Made by a program: the position numbers and the translations under genes. From an uncultured Bacteroidota bacterium (GTDB taxonomy: Bacteria > Bacteroidota > Bacteroidia > Flavobacteriales > Flavobacteriaceae): a stretch of 64,000 bases of DNA. The stretch covers positions 1 to 64,000 of the forward strand of contig CACEKL010000001.1 of assembly GCA_902560025.1 (NCBI GenBank), read 5' to 3'. Below, one piece after another: positions 56,287 through 64,000 of this stretch. The notes under the pieces were generated by a model. The model worked only from the letters and a program-made list of their open reading frames with translations. It searched no databases and had not been told where the DNA came from. Positions within the stretch are counted from its first letter, which is position 1. Every line of letters begins with the position of its first letter.

Positions 56287-57231
56287 ATGGATGTTTCAAT
56301 CATCATACCTCTTTTTAATGAATCTGAGTCACTAAAGGAACTTGATGATTGGATATCATTATCTTTTAAATATAAAGATTTAGACTATGAGGTTGTTTAC
56401 ATTGATGATGGAAGCAATGACTCATCATGGGATATAATTAAGAGTATAAGTCAAAATAATTTAAATCGAAAAGGAATTTCTTTCATCAAAAACTATGGAA
56501 AATCTCAAGCTTTGAGAGTAGGTTTTTCAGAAGCAAAAGGAAAGTATATTGCTACCCTAGATGCAGATCTTCAAGACTCGCCTGAAGAAATTCCATTAAT
56601 GATAAAGAAACTTGTAGAAAATGATCTTGATTTGATCTCTGGTTGGAAAAAGAAAAGACATGATTCATTTATTACTAAAAGAATTCCTTCTTATTTTTTT
56701 AATATAGTTGCAAGAGTCTTTTCAGGAATTAATCTGAATGACTTTAACTGTGGTATAAAAGTATACAGGAAGGAAGTTGCTAAGTCAATAAGTTTATATG
56801 CAGATATGCATAGATTTATTCCAATACTTGCAAAGAATCAAGGATTTAATAGAATTGGCGAACATGTTGTAAAACATCAAGCAAGAAAATATGGTAAAAC
56901 CAAATTTGGTAATGAGAGATTTATAAGAGGGTTTCTAGATATAATTACTTTATGGTTTACTGAAAAATTTGGTAGGAGACCAATGCATTTTTTTGGAACT
57001 GTAGGAACCATAATGTTTATAGTTGGTATTTTATTTACAATTTATCTTGGATATAACAAACTTTTCATAGATACTTCCTCAAGATTAATTACATCAAAAC
57101 CTGAGTTCTATATTGCATTAATTACAATAGTATTAGGTGCCCAGTTTTTTATAGCGGGATTTTTAGCTGAGTTAATAATTAAATTTAATATTAGTAAAAA
57201 TAAATACTCAATTAAAGAGAAAACTTTTTAA
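56287..57231 (+). CDS. GT2 glycosyltransferase, DPM1/GtrB-like
   Basis: A 314-residue membrane-attached glycosyltransferase. The GT-A domain (about 1-225) has the start VSIIIPLFNESESL, VYIDDGSNDSSW (about 37) and the DXD region TLDADLQDSPEEI (about 94-106). Two C-terminal helices (about 237-260 and 278-302) anchor it in the inner membrane. This is the layout of polyprenyl-phosphate sugar transferases, which load a lipid carrier with glucose, mannose or GlcNAc-like sugars; the sugar is not decidable. It sits between DUF4199 (8 bases) and an ABC exporter (no gap), suggesting a shared envelope or glycolipid role. Confidence 0.88.
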   Translation: MDVSIIIPLFNESESLKELDDWISLSFKYKDLDYEVVYIDDGSNDSSWDIIKSISQNNLNRKGISFIKNYGKSQALRVGFSEAKGKYIATLDADLQDSPEEIPLMIKKLVENDLDLISGWKKKRHDSFITKRIPSYFFNIVARVFSGINLNDFNCGIKVYRKEVAKSISLYADMHRFIPILAKNQGFNRIGEHVVKHQARKYGKTKFGNERFIRGFLDIITLWFTEKFGRRPMHFFGTVGTIMFIVGILFTIYLGYNKLFIDTSSRLITSKPEFYIALITIVLGAQFFIAGFLAELIIKFNISKNKYSIKEKTF

Positions 57232-59046
57232 ATGAATTACTTTACTAAAGTTCTAAAATATGGTCTAGATTATACTTATTATGGAGTATTAAACATTGTA
57301 TTTAATATACTCTATGCAATTTTTAGTGCTTTAGCTTTTGTGTCATTTATTCCAATGCTTGATGTACTTTTTAAACAAACGAAGGAAGTTTATATAGAGC
57401 CAGAGTATTCTGGAATCAGTAACATAAGAGAATATTTAGAAGATTATTTTAACTATTATATATCAAGACAATTAGAAACTGATATTTCATCAACACTAAT
57501 TTTAGTTGTTGGGATTGTGATTTTCTTTTTCTTAATGAAAAATTTATTCAATTACTTGGCGCTCTATAATATAACTTTTGTAAAAAATGGGTTACTTAAA
57601 AACCTACGAGGTAAACTTTACTCCAAAGTAATCTCCATGCCAATTTCCTATTTTTTAAACAAGAAAAAAGGTGATTTGATGTCCAGAATTACAGCAGATA
57701 TACTAGAAATTCAGACTTCATATCTTTCTATTTTAGAGCTCATGGTTAGAGAGCCTTTAACAATTTTGTTCACTTTAATTGTAATGTTCACCATAAGTCC
57801 TGAGCTAACTTTATTTGTAATGCTATTTATTCCAATTTCAGGATTTATAATTTCAATAATTGGAAAAAAACTTAGAAAAGATTCCAAAGAAGTTCAACAA
57901 CAACAAAGTAATTTTCTTTCAATGATTGATGAGACTATAAGTGGTCAAAAAGTTATTAAGTCTTTTCTTTCAGAGTCATTTTTTAATCAAAAATTTGATA
58001 GTATTAATGAAATGCTGTACAAATTTTCCAATAAGGTAATAAACAGGAAAAACTTAGCAGGTCCATTTAGTGAATTCATGGGTATTTTAGTTATAGGAGT
58101 TCTACTTTGGTTTGGAGGTAAAATGGTATTAATTAATGAAACAATTTCTGGGACAACATTTATAGTTTTTATGGGTCTTGCTTATAATATTTTAACTCCA
58201 GCTAAAAATTTGAGCAAATCTTTTTACAGTATAAAAAAGGGAAATGCTGCAGCTGAAAGGGTATTCGAAATAATTGAATTTAAACCTGACAATGATTCAA
58301 ATAGAGATCAATTACTTGAAACATTTAAAGATAAAATAGAATTTAAAAATGTTGATTTCTCATACGGACAATCAAAAATATTGGATAAGATTTCTTTCAC
58401 AATCAAGAAAGGTCAGAGTGTTGCTTTGGTTGGTTCCTCTGGAAGTGGAAAAACGACTATTGCAAACTTATTAAATGGATTTTATAATTCTGACTCTGGA
58501 TCAATAAGCATTGACGGGATGGAAATCTCCTCTATCACTCGTGAGTCTTTGTATAAAAAAATATCTATTGTTACACAAGAATCAATCCTTTTCAATGATA
58601 CAATTATGAACAATATAAGAATTGGAGATTTAGACTCTATAGATGGAGATATTATAAATGCTGCAAAAGAAGCTAATGCTCACGAATTTATACTTGAACA
58701 AAGCGAAAAATATGACACTAATATAGGTGATTATGGAGGTAAGCTCTCAGGCGGACAGAAGCAAAGGTTAACAATTGCAAGGGCGATGCTCAAGAGTCCG
58801 TCAATTTTGATTTTAGATGAAGCAACATCATCTTTAGATAGTGAATCAGAAAAGAAAATTCAAGATGCAATTGATAAGTTAATGTTGGACAAAACTTCAT
58901 TAATAATTGCTCATAAGTTTTCAACAATTAAAAAATGTGATAAAATAATTTTAATTGATAAAGGCAGAATAGTAGCAGAAGGAACACATGATGAACTTAT
59001 TAACTCAAATTCTTCATATAAAAATATGAATGAACTTCAAATGTAA
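57232..59046 (+). CDS. ABC exporter, fused permease and ATPase (MsbA-like)
   Basis: A 604-residue half-transporter that works as a homodimer. The six-helix membrane domain covers about 15-335. The nucleotide-binding domain (about 360-604) has Walker A VGSSGSGKTT (about 399-408), the Q-loop TQESILFND, signature LSGGQKQRLT (about 504-513), Walker B ILILDEATSSLDS (about 524-536) and H-loop IAHKFST. MsbA-like exporters flip lipid A or glycolipids. It starts on the base right after the GT2 stop, so a lipid-linked sugar made by GT2 is a possible substrate, by inference. Confidence 0.88.
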   Translation: MNYFTKVLKYGLDYTYYGVLNIVFNILYAIFSALAFVSFIPMLDVLFKQTKEVYIEPEYSGISNIREYLEDYFNYYISRQLETDISSTLILVVGIVIFFFLMKNLFNYLALYNITFVKNGLLKNLRGKLYSKVISMPISYFLNKKKGDLMSRITADILEIQTSYLSILELMVREPLTILFTLIVMFTISPELTLFVMLFIPISGFIISIIGKKLRKDSKEVQQQQSNFLSMIDETISGQKVIKSFLSESFFNQKFDSINEMLYKFSNKVINRKNLAGPFSEFMGILVIGVLLWFGGKMVLINETISGTTFIVFMGLAYNILTPAKNLSKSFYSIKKGNAAAERVFEIIEFKPDNDSNRDQLLETFKDKIEFKNVDFSYGQSKILDKISFTIKKGQSVALVGSSGSGKTTIANLLNGFYNSDSGSISIDGMEISSITRESLYKKISIVTQESILFNDTIMNNIRIGDLDSIDGDIINAAKEANAHEFILEQSEKYDTNIGDYGGKLSGGQKQRLTIARAMLKSPSILILDEATSSLDSESEKKIQDAIDKLMLDKTSLIIAHKFSTIKKCDKIILIDKGRIVAEGTHDELINSNSSYKNMNELQM

Positions 59047-59083
59047 TTTTAAATCAATTAAATTTACAGCTTAATATTCTGAA

Positions 59084-62000
59084 ATGATATTATTTTTTGG
59101 TGATTCAAAATCAAAAGTATTTGCTGTAGAAACCTCTGTAAAATTATCAGCTGAAAATTTAGAAAAAATATCCTGGGCACTTAATTCGCCAATAATTAAT
59201 AAAGATATAATTGAGGAAAAGTTTATTGGACCGAAGTCTTCAATGATTTCTCCTTGGAGTACAAATGCAGTTGAAATTGCAAAAAATATGGGAGTTGAAT
59301 CATTAATACGTATTGAGGAGTTCAACAATGTCACAATTAATAGATACTTCGACAGAATGATTCACCAGAAATATGATGAATTGAATCAAAAAGTTTTTGC
59401 AAACATTCTAAATCCTGAAAAACAGTTAATTATTGATAATGTAAAAGCTTACAATGATGAACAAGGATTAGCACTTGACGAGTTTGAAATTTCATATCTA
59501 GAAAAGTTGTCAAAAAAAATAGGGAGGGCATTAACTGACTCTGAGGTTTATGGATTTTCACAGGTAAACTCTGAACATTGTAGACACAAAATATTTAATG
59601 GAAAATTTATAATTGACGGAATAGAAAAAAAAGAGAGCTTATTTGATTTAATAAAAAATACTTCTAAGGCAAATAAAAATGATATTGTTTCAGCATATTC
59701 TGATAATGTAGCATTTATTGAAGGTCCAAATATTGTTCAATTTCAACCTCAATTCCCTGATAAAAGTAGTTTCTATATTAATAAAGAAATAGATAGTATA
59801 ATCTCACTAAAAGCAGAAACACATAATTTTCCAACAACAGTTGAACCATACAATGGAGCAGCTACAGGCTCAGGTGGAGAAATTAGAGATCGAGCCTCTG
59901 GTGGAACTGGTTCCATACCATTAATTGGATCGGCTGTATACATGACTCCATATTCGAGGTTAGATAATAATAAACAATGGGAAAAAAATATTTCAGAAAG
60001 AATATGGAAATATCAAACACCCGTAGATATTTTAGTAAAAGCATCTAATGGTGCTTCTGACTTTGGTAATTGTTTTGGTCAACCACTTATAGTTGGTTCT
60101 TTATTTACATTTGAGCATAGCGAAAACAATAATTTGCAATCTTTTGATAAAGTAATAATGTTAGCAGGTGGTGTTGGGTTTGGGGAATTGAGTCAAGCAA
60201 TGAAAAGAACTCCTGAAAAAGGGGATATCATAGTCCTTCTTGGAGGAGATAACTACAGAATAGGTATGGGTGGTGCCTCTGTTTCATCAACAGATACTGG
60301 AAGCTATAATGATGCGATAGAATTAAATGCCGTTCAAAGATCTAATCCAGAAATGCAGAAAAGAGTTACAAATACAATTAGATCTCTGTTTGAGATGGAT
60401 AAAAATCCTATAATATCTATACATGACCATGGAGCAGGTGGACATCTTAATTGTTTTTCAGAGTTAGTTGAGGATATTGGAGGTGAAATATACCTAGATT
60501 CACTTCCCGTTGGAGACCCCTCTCTATCATACAAAGAAATAATTGGTAATGAATCTCAAGAGAGGATAGGTATAATAATTAAAGACAAAGATTATGAATT
60601 GGTAAAAAAAATTGCTGATAGAGAAAGAGCTCCAATATTTAAGGTTGGAAAAATTACAGCTGACAAAAAATTTAGAGTAAAAGATAGATCAAATGATATT
60701 GAGACTATTAATCTTGATTTAGATAGTCTTTTTGGTGATGCACCAAAAAAAATTATGACTGATTCATCAATAGAATCAAATTACATGGAAATTGAATATG
60801 ATAGCAAACTATTTAATAACTACCTGGAAGATGTCTTAAGAATAGAGGCTGTTGCATGCAAAGATTGGCTTACAAATAAAGTTGATAGATGTGTAACTGG
60901 AAGAATTGCTCAACAACAAACAGTTGGAGAGATTCAACTTCCTCTTGCTAATTGTGGAGTTGTTGCATTAGACTATACAGGTTATGATGGAATTGCATCA
61001 TCTATCGGACACTCTCCAGTTTCTGGTTTAATCGATGCAAAAATTGGAAGTATAAATTCTATTGCTGAATCTTTAACAAATATTGTATGGGCTCCTCTCA
61101 AAGATAGAATAAATTCAGTTTCTCTATCTGCAAACTGGATGTGGCCATGCGGAAATGAAGGTGAGGATTCAAGATTATATGATGCTGTAGAAGCATGTTC
61201 TGATTTTGCAATATCATTAGGGATAAATATTCCAACTGGAAAAGATTCACTATCAATGGTTCAAAAATATGATGGGCAAAAAGTAAAATCTCCTGGTACC
61301 GTAATTGTATCTGCATCTGCTCATTGTATTGATATTAGAAAAGTTATTAAACCCGTTCTTAGTAAACATAAGGGTGATATTTTTTATATAAATCTTTCTT
61401 CAGATGACTATAAGTTAGGGGGATCATCTTTTGGTCAAACACTTAATAGAATTGGATCTGAATCCCCTACTGTTAAAGACTCTGAGAAGTTTAAAAGTTC
61501 ATTTAATTTAATACAAGATTTAATAATTGATGATAAAATTATATCAGGACATGATATATCATCTGGTGGATTAATTACTTCACTACTTGAGATGTGTTTT
61601 ACAAGTGATAATGTTGGTATGGACATTAATCTTAATGAAGTGAATTGTAAAGATTCAATAAGATTACTGTTTTCTGAAAATTCAGGAGTTTTAATTCAAT
61701 CAGAGTTTGACTTAACTAAAGTTTTTCTTGGTATAGGTGTAAATTGTTTTAAAATTGGTAAAGTAAACCTAGAGGGTAAGTTAAATATATTAAACTATAA
61801 GGATGAATTCTCTCTTGATATAGATACATATAGAGACATATGGTATTCTACTTCTAAGGACTTTGACAAAAAACAGACACTAAAAAACAAATCCAATGAA
61901 AGGTTTAATAATTATAAAAAACAACCTCTTAAGTTCTCATTTCCAAAAAATTTTAGTGGCTCATTACTCACAAGTAATAGAAATAAAATTAATGCCGCTG

Positions 62001-62731
62001 TATTAAGAGAAAAAGGGAGTAATTCTGAGAGAGAAATGGCATTTATGATGAGTGCTGCAGGTTTCAATGTGAAAGACATACATATGACAGATATAATATC
62101 TGGTAGAGAGAGCTTAGAAGATATTCAACTTTTGGTTGCAGTTGGAGGATTTTCAAATTCAGATGTTCTTGGATCTGCAAAGGGATGGGCTGGCTCATTT
62201 ATTTTTAATTCCATTGCTAAAAAAGCACTAGAAAACTTCTTTGATAGAAATGACACTCTATCCCTTGGGGTATGCAATGGCTGCCAATTATTTATTGAAC
62301 TTGGATTAATCAACAAAGACCACTCTAATAAACCTAAAATGTTACATAATGACTCAGGAAAATTTGAATGTATATTTTCCTCCGTTGAAATTAAAGATTC
62401 ATCTTCAATTATGTTAAGAGGAATGGAGGGCAGTAAACTAGGTGTATGGTCAGCACATGGTGAAGGAAAGTTTAATTTTCCATACTCGGAAGATAAATAT
62501 TCCATAGCTGGTAAATTTCTTTACGATTCATATCCAGGAAATCCTAATGGCTCTGATTTCAATACAGCAATGCTAGTTTCAGATGATGGAAGACATCTTG
62601 TAATGATGCCGCATCTAGAAAGGTCAATTTATCCTCATAACTGGGCTTATTATCCTGAAAATAGAAATGATAAGTTCTCTCCATGGATTAAAGTATTTGA
62701 TAATAGTTATCAGTGGCTCTTAAATACTTAA
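59084..62731 (+). CDS. purL: Phosphoribosylformylglycinamidine synthase, single-chain (PurL)
   Basis: Large one-piece FGAM synthase (1215 residues; E. coli 1295), converting FGAR, glutamine and ATP to FGAM in purine synthesis. N-terminal PurS-like part, then the synthase with FSQVNSEHCRHKIFNG (about 163-178), AETHNFPTTVEPYNGAATGS (about 244-263) and GIGMGGASVSST-type loops, a second AIR-synthase half, and the C-terminal glutaminase with catalytic cysteine in GVCNGCQLFIELG (about 1061-1073), and SAHGEGKF (about 1122) and PHLERSIYPHNW. Its own unit, 37 bases after the ABC gene; only a degenerate -7 box (TAAATTTA) precedes it. Confidence 0.96.
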   Translation: MILFFGDSKSKVFAVETSVKLSAENLEKISWALNSPIINKDIIEEKFIGPKSSMISPWSTNAVEIAKNMGVESLIRIEEFNNVTINRYFDRMIHQKYDELNQKVFANILNPEKQLIIDNVKAYNDEQGLALDEFEISYLEKLSKKIGRALTDSEVYGFSQVNSEHCRHKIFNGKFIIDGIEKKESLFDLIKNTSKANKNDIVSAYSDNVAFIEGPNIVQFQPQFPDKSSFYINKEIDSIISLKAETHNFPTTVEPYNGAATGSGGEIRDRASGGTGSIPLIGSAVYMTPYSRLDNNKQWEKNISERIWKYQTPVDILVKASNGASDFGNCFGQPLIVGSLFTFEHSENNNLQSFDKVIMLAGGVGFGELSQAMKRTPEKGDIIVLLGGDNYRIGMGGASVSSTDTGSYNDAIELNAVQRSNPEMQKRVTNTIRSLFEMDKNPIISIHDHGAGGHLNCFSELVEDIGGEIYLDSLPVGDPSLSYKEIIGNESQERIGIIIKDKDYELVKKIADRERAPIFKVGKITADKKFRVKDRSNDIETINLDLDSLFGDAPKKIMTDSSIESNYMEIEYDSKLFNNYLEDVLRIEAVACKDWLTNKVDRCVTGRIAQQQTVGEIQLPLANCGVVALDYTGYDGIASSIGHSPVSGLIDAKIGSINSIAESLTNIVWAPLKDRINSVSLSANWMWPCGNEGEDSRLYDAVEACSDFAISLGINIPTGKDSLSMVQKYDGQKVKSPGTVIVSASAHCIDIRKVIKPVLSKHKGDIFYINLSSDDYKLGGSSFGQTLNRIGSESPTVKDSEKFKSSFNLIQDLIIDDKIISGHDISSGGLITSLLEMCFTSDNVGMDINLNEVNCKDSIRLLFSENSGVLIQSEFDLTKVFLGIGVNCFKIGKVNLEGKLNILNYKDEFSLDIDTYRDIWYSTSKDFDKKQTLKNKSNERFNNYKKQPLKFSFPKNFSGSLLTSNRNKINAAVLREKGSNSEREMAFMMSAAGFNVKDIHMTDIISGRESLEDIQLLVAVGGFSNSDVLGSAKGWAGSFIFNSIAKKALENFFDRNDTLSLGVCNGCQLFIELGLINKDHSNKPKMLHNDSGKFECIFSSVEIKDSSSIMLRGMEGSKLGVWSAHGEGKFNFPYSEDKYSIAGKFLYDSYPGNPNGSDFNTAMLVSDDGRHLVMMPHLERSIYPHNWAYYPENRNDKFSPWIKVFDNSYQWLLNT

Positions 62732-62888
62732 AATTATTTTTATTTAAATTAGAAATAGTTATTATTTAATTATATATAACTGATTAACAATATTTTAAGA
62801 TTAATATAATTATCTGAGTATTGTAAATATTTAGTTATTTTGATATGTCAAAAAATTAAAAAAACGAATTTTAAAAAAATTAAAAAAT

Positions 62889-64000
62889 ATGCCCACAAAA
62901 AATAAAACAAAGCTCAAAGGAGGAGAATTTATTTTAAAGGAATCATTATCCGATGAGATTTTTACTCCTGAAGACTTTTCAGAAGAACAATTAATGATGA
63001 GAGAAACCATAATTGATTTTATGGACAGAGAAATATGGCCGGATAAAATGAAATATGAAGAAAAAAATTATGATTTAACTGTTCAAGCAATGAAGAAGAT
63101 TGGAGAACTCGGTTTACTCGGTGTTTCTCTTGAAGAAAAGTATGGTGGTATGGGAATGGACTTTGTCTCAACTATGCTTGCTGTTGACTACGTCTCTGGA
63201 GTATCTGGATCTGTAGCAACTGCTTATGGTGCTCATACAGGAATAGCAATTCTTCCAATCTACTTATTTGGTAACGAAGATCAAAAGCAAAAATATTTAC
63301 CAAAGTTGGCATCTGGAGAATGGTTTGGATCATATTGTTTAACTGAGCCTACAGCAGGTTCTGATGCAAATTCTGGAAAAACAAAAGCAGAATTAAGTGA
63401 TGATGGTAAACATTATAAAATCAATGGTCAAAAAATGTGGATATCTAATGCAGGGTTTGCCAATTTGTTTATAGTTTTTGCAAGAATTGAAGATGATAAA
63501 AATATTACTGCGTTTATAGTTCCTAATGAGGCTGACAATGGCATTAAACTTGGTGAAGAAGAAAAGAAACTTGGTATTCACTCATCATCAACTAGACAAG
63601 TATTCTTTACAGATACAATTGTTCCTGTTGAAAATTTACTTGGTGAAAGAAATGGTGGATTTAAAATTGCCATGAATGCTCTTAATGTAGGTAGAATTAA
63701 ATTAGGTGCAGGTAATTTAGATGGACAAAGAAGATCGATAAGTATTTCTACTGAATATGCAAATAATAGGGTACAGTTTAAACAACCAATCTCTAGCTTT
63801 GGGGCTATAAAAGAGAAACTTGCATCAATGGCAACATCTTGTTATGCTGGAGAATCAGCATGTTATCGTGCAGCTAGTGATGTTCAATCTAAGATAGATG
63901 AATATGAAGCTAGTGGCTTAACTAAACAAGAGTCTGAACTTAAAGGTGTTGAAGAATTCGCTGTTGAATGTTCTATACTTAAAGTTGCAATTTCTGAGGA
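62889..64000 (+). CDS. Acyl-CoA dehydrogenase, partial (runs off the window)
   Basis: Open frame from ATG 62889 to the window edge, 370 codons without a stop. It is an FAD acyl-CoA dehydrogenase: N-terminal helical domain with GELGLLGVSLEEKYGGMGMD (about 75-94), the FAD/substrate signature YCLTEPTAGSDANSG (about 149-163) and KMWISNAGFANLFIVFAR (about 181-198), then NVGRIKLGAGNLDGQRRSI (about 266-284). The full protein probably has about 600 residues, as in Bacteroidetes long-form ACADs. Beta-oxidation or branched-chain acyl-CoA degradation is the likely role. The 157-base AT-rich gap before it (62732-62888) shows only near matches to a -7 box (TATTTTG, about 62836). Confidence 0.92.
   Translation, partial: MPTKNKTKLKGGEFILKESLSDEIFTPEDFSEEQLMMRETIIDFMDREIWPDKMKYEEKNYDLTVQAMKKIGELGLLGVSLEEKYGGMGMDFVSTMLAVDYVSGVSGSVATAYGAHTGIAILPIYLFGNEDQKQKYLPKLASGEWFGSYCLTEPTAGSDANSGKTKAELSDDGKHYKINGQKMWISNAGFANLFIVFARIEDDKNITAFIVPNEADNGIKLGEEEKKLGIHSSSTRQVFFTDTIVPVENLLGERNGGFKIAMNALNVGRIKLGAGNLDGQRRSISISTEYANNRVQFKQPISSFGAIKEKLASMATSCYAGESACYRAASDVQSKIDEYEASGLTKQESELKGVEEFAVECSILKVAISE

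Overview
The window reads as chromosome of a small-genome marine Bacteroidetes bacterium, most likely a Flavobacteriales lineage. The DNA is very AT-rich, arginine is mostly AGA, and upstream regions carry the Bacteroidetes -7 box TAnnTTTG instead of Shine-Dalgarno sites. Family variants fit this placement: long IlvC, LeuA without regulatory domain plus a second LeuA-like enzyme, CarB without its C-terminal allosteric domain, bL31 type B, the ftsK-lolA-lptG-ribB block and an rpsF-rpsR-rplI operon. NhaC and DASS (both normally sodium-coupled) suggest a marine setting. Genes are packed tightly: no gene-free stretch exceeds 300 bases, most operon joints are overlaps or gaps of a few bases, and all seven convergent gene pairs meet within 9 bases or overlap. 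I see no insertion sequence, prophage, CRISPR array or other mobile element.

Layout. 1-14.1 kb: branched-chain amino acid block made of two convergent operons, leuA-leuC-leuD-leuA2/cimA-like-leuB (+) and ilvD-ilvB-ilvN-ilvC-ilvA-gapN (-), the latter ending with an NADP-type non-phosphorylating GAPDH. 14.2-19.2 kb: aldehyde dehydrogenase, nitroreductase, DsbD and a short TilS. 19.3-26.2 kb: NhaC, then FtsK, a LolA-like protein, LptG and RibB with a decayed GTP cyclohydrolase II half. 26.2-29.3 kb: TauE/SafE permease, tRNA-Ser(UGA), DASS transporter and an unknown exported protein. 29.3-41.2 kb: a six-gene minus-strand operon (TolB-propeller amidohydrolase, M14 carboxypeptidase, Nramp-fold transporter, PxpA, PxpB, PxpC) divergent from an M28 peptidase and a fatty acid hydroxylase family protein. 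41.1-46.2 kb: hisS, rplI, rpsR, rpsF, priA. 46.2-53.9 kb: carboxypeptidase-regulatory-like protein, purB, S41 lipoprotein, carB, rpmH (GTG start), a TPR-like membrane protein and a small GNAT. 53.9-64 kb: mtaB, bL31 with an acidic repeat tail, DUF4199, GT2, ABC exporter, purL and a truncated acyl-CoA dehydrogenase.

How the genes work together. The first block holds the complete set of pathway-specific enzymes for leucine, isoleucine and valine except the final transaminase, with two possible sources of 2-oxobutyrate (IlvA, and the second LeuA-like enzyme if it is a citramalate synthase). The 29-41 kb block looks like a peptide degradation module: exported hydrolases release amino acids and cyclised pyroglutamate, and PxpABC opens 5-oxoproline to glutamate. 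The transporter inside this operon has lost the Nramp metal-binding residues, which makes it a candidate carrier for an organic substrate such as 5-oxoproline. This is the most interesting lead in the window.
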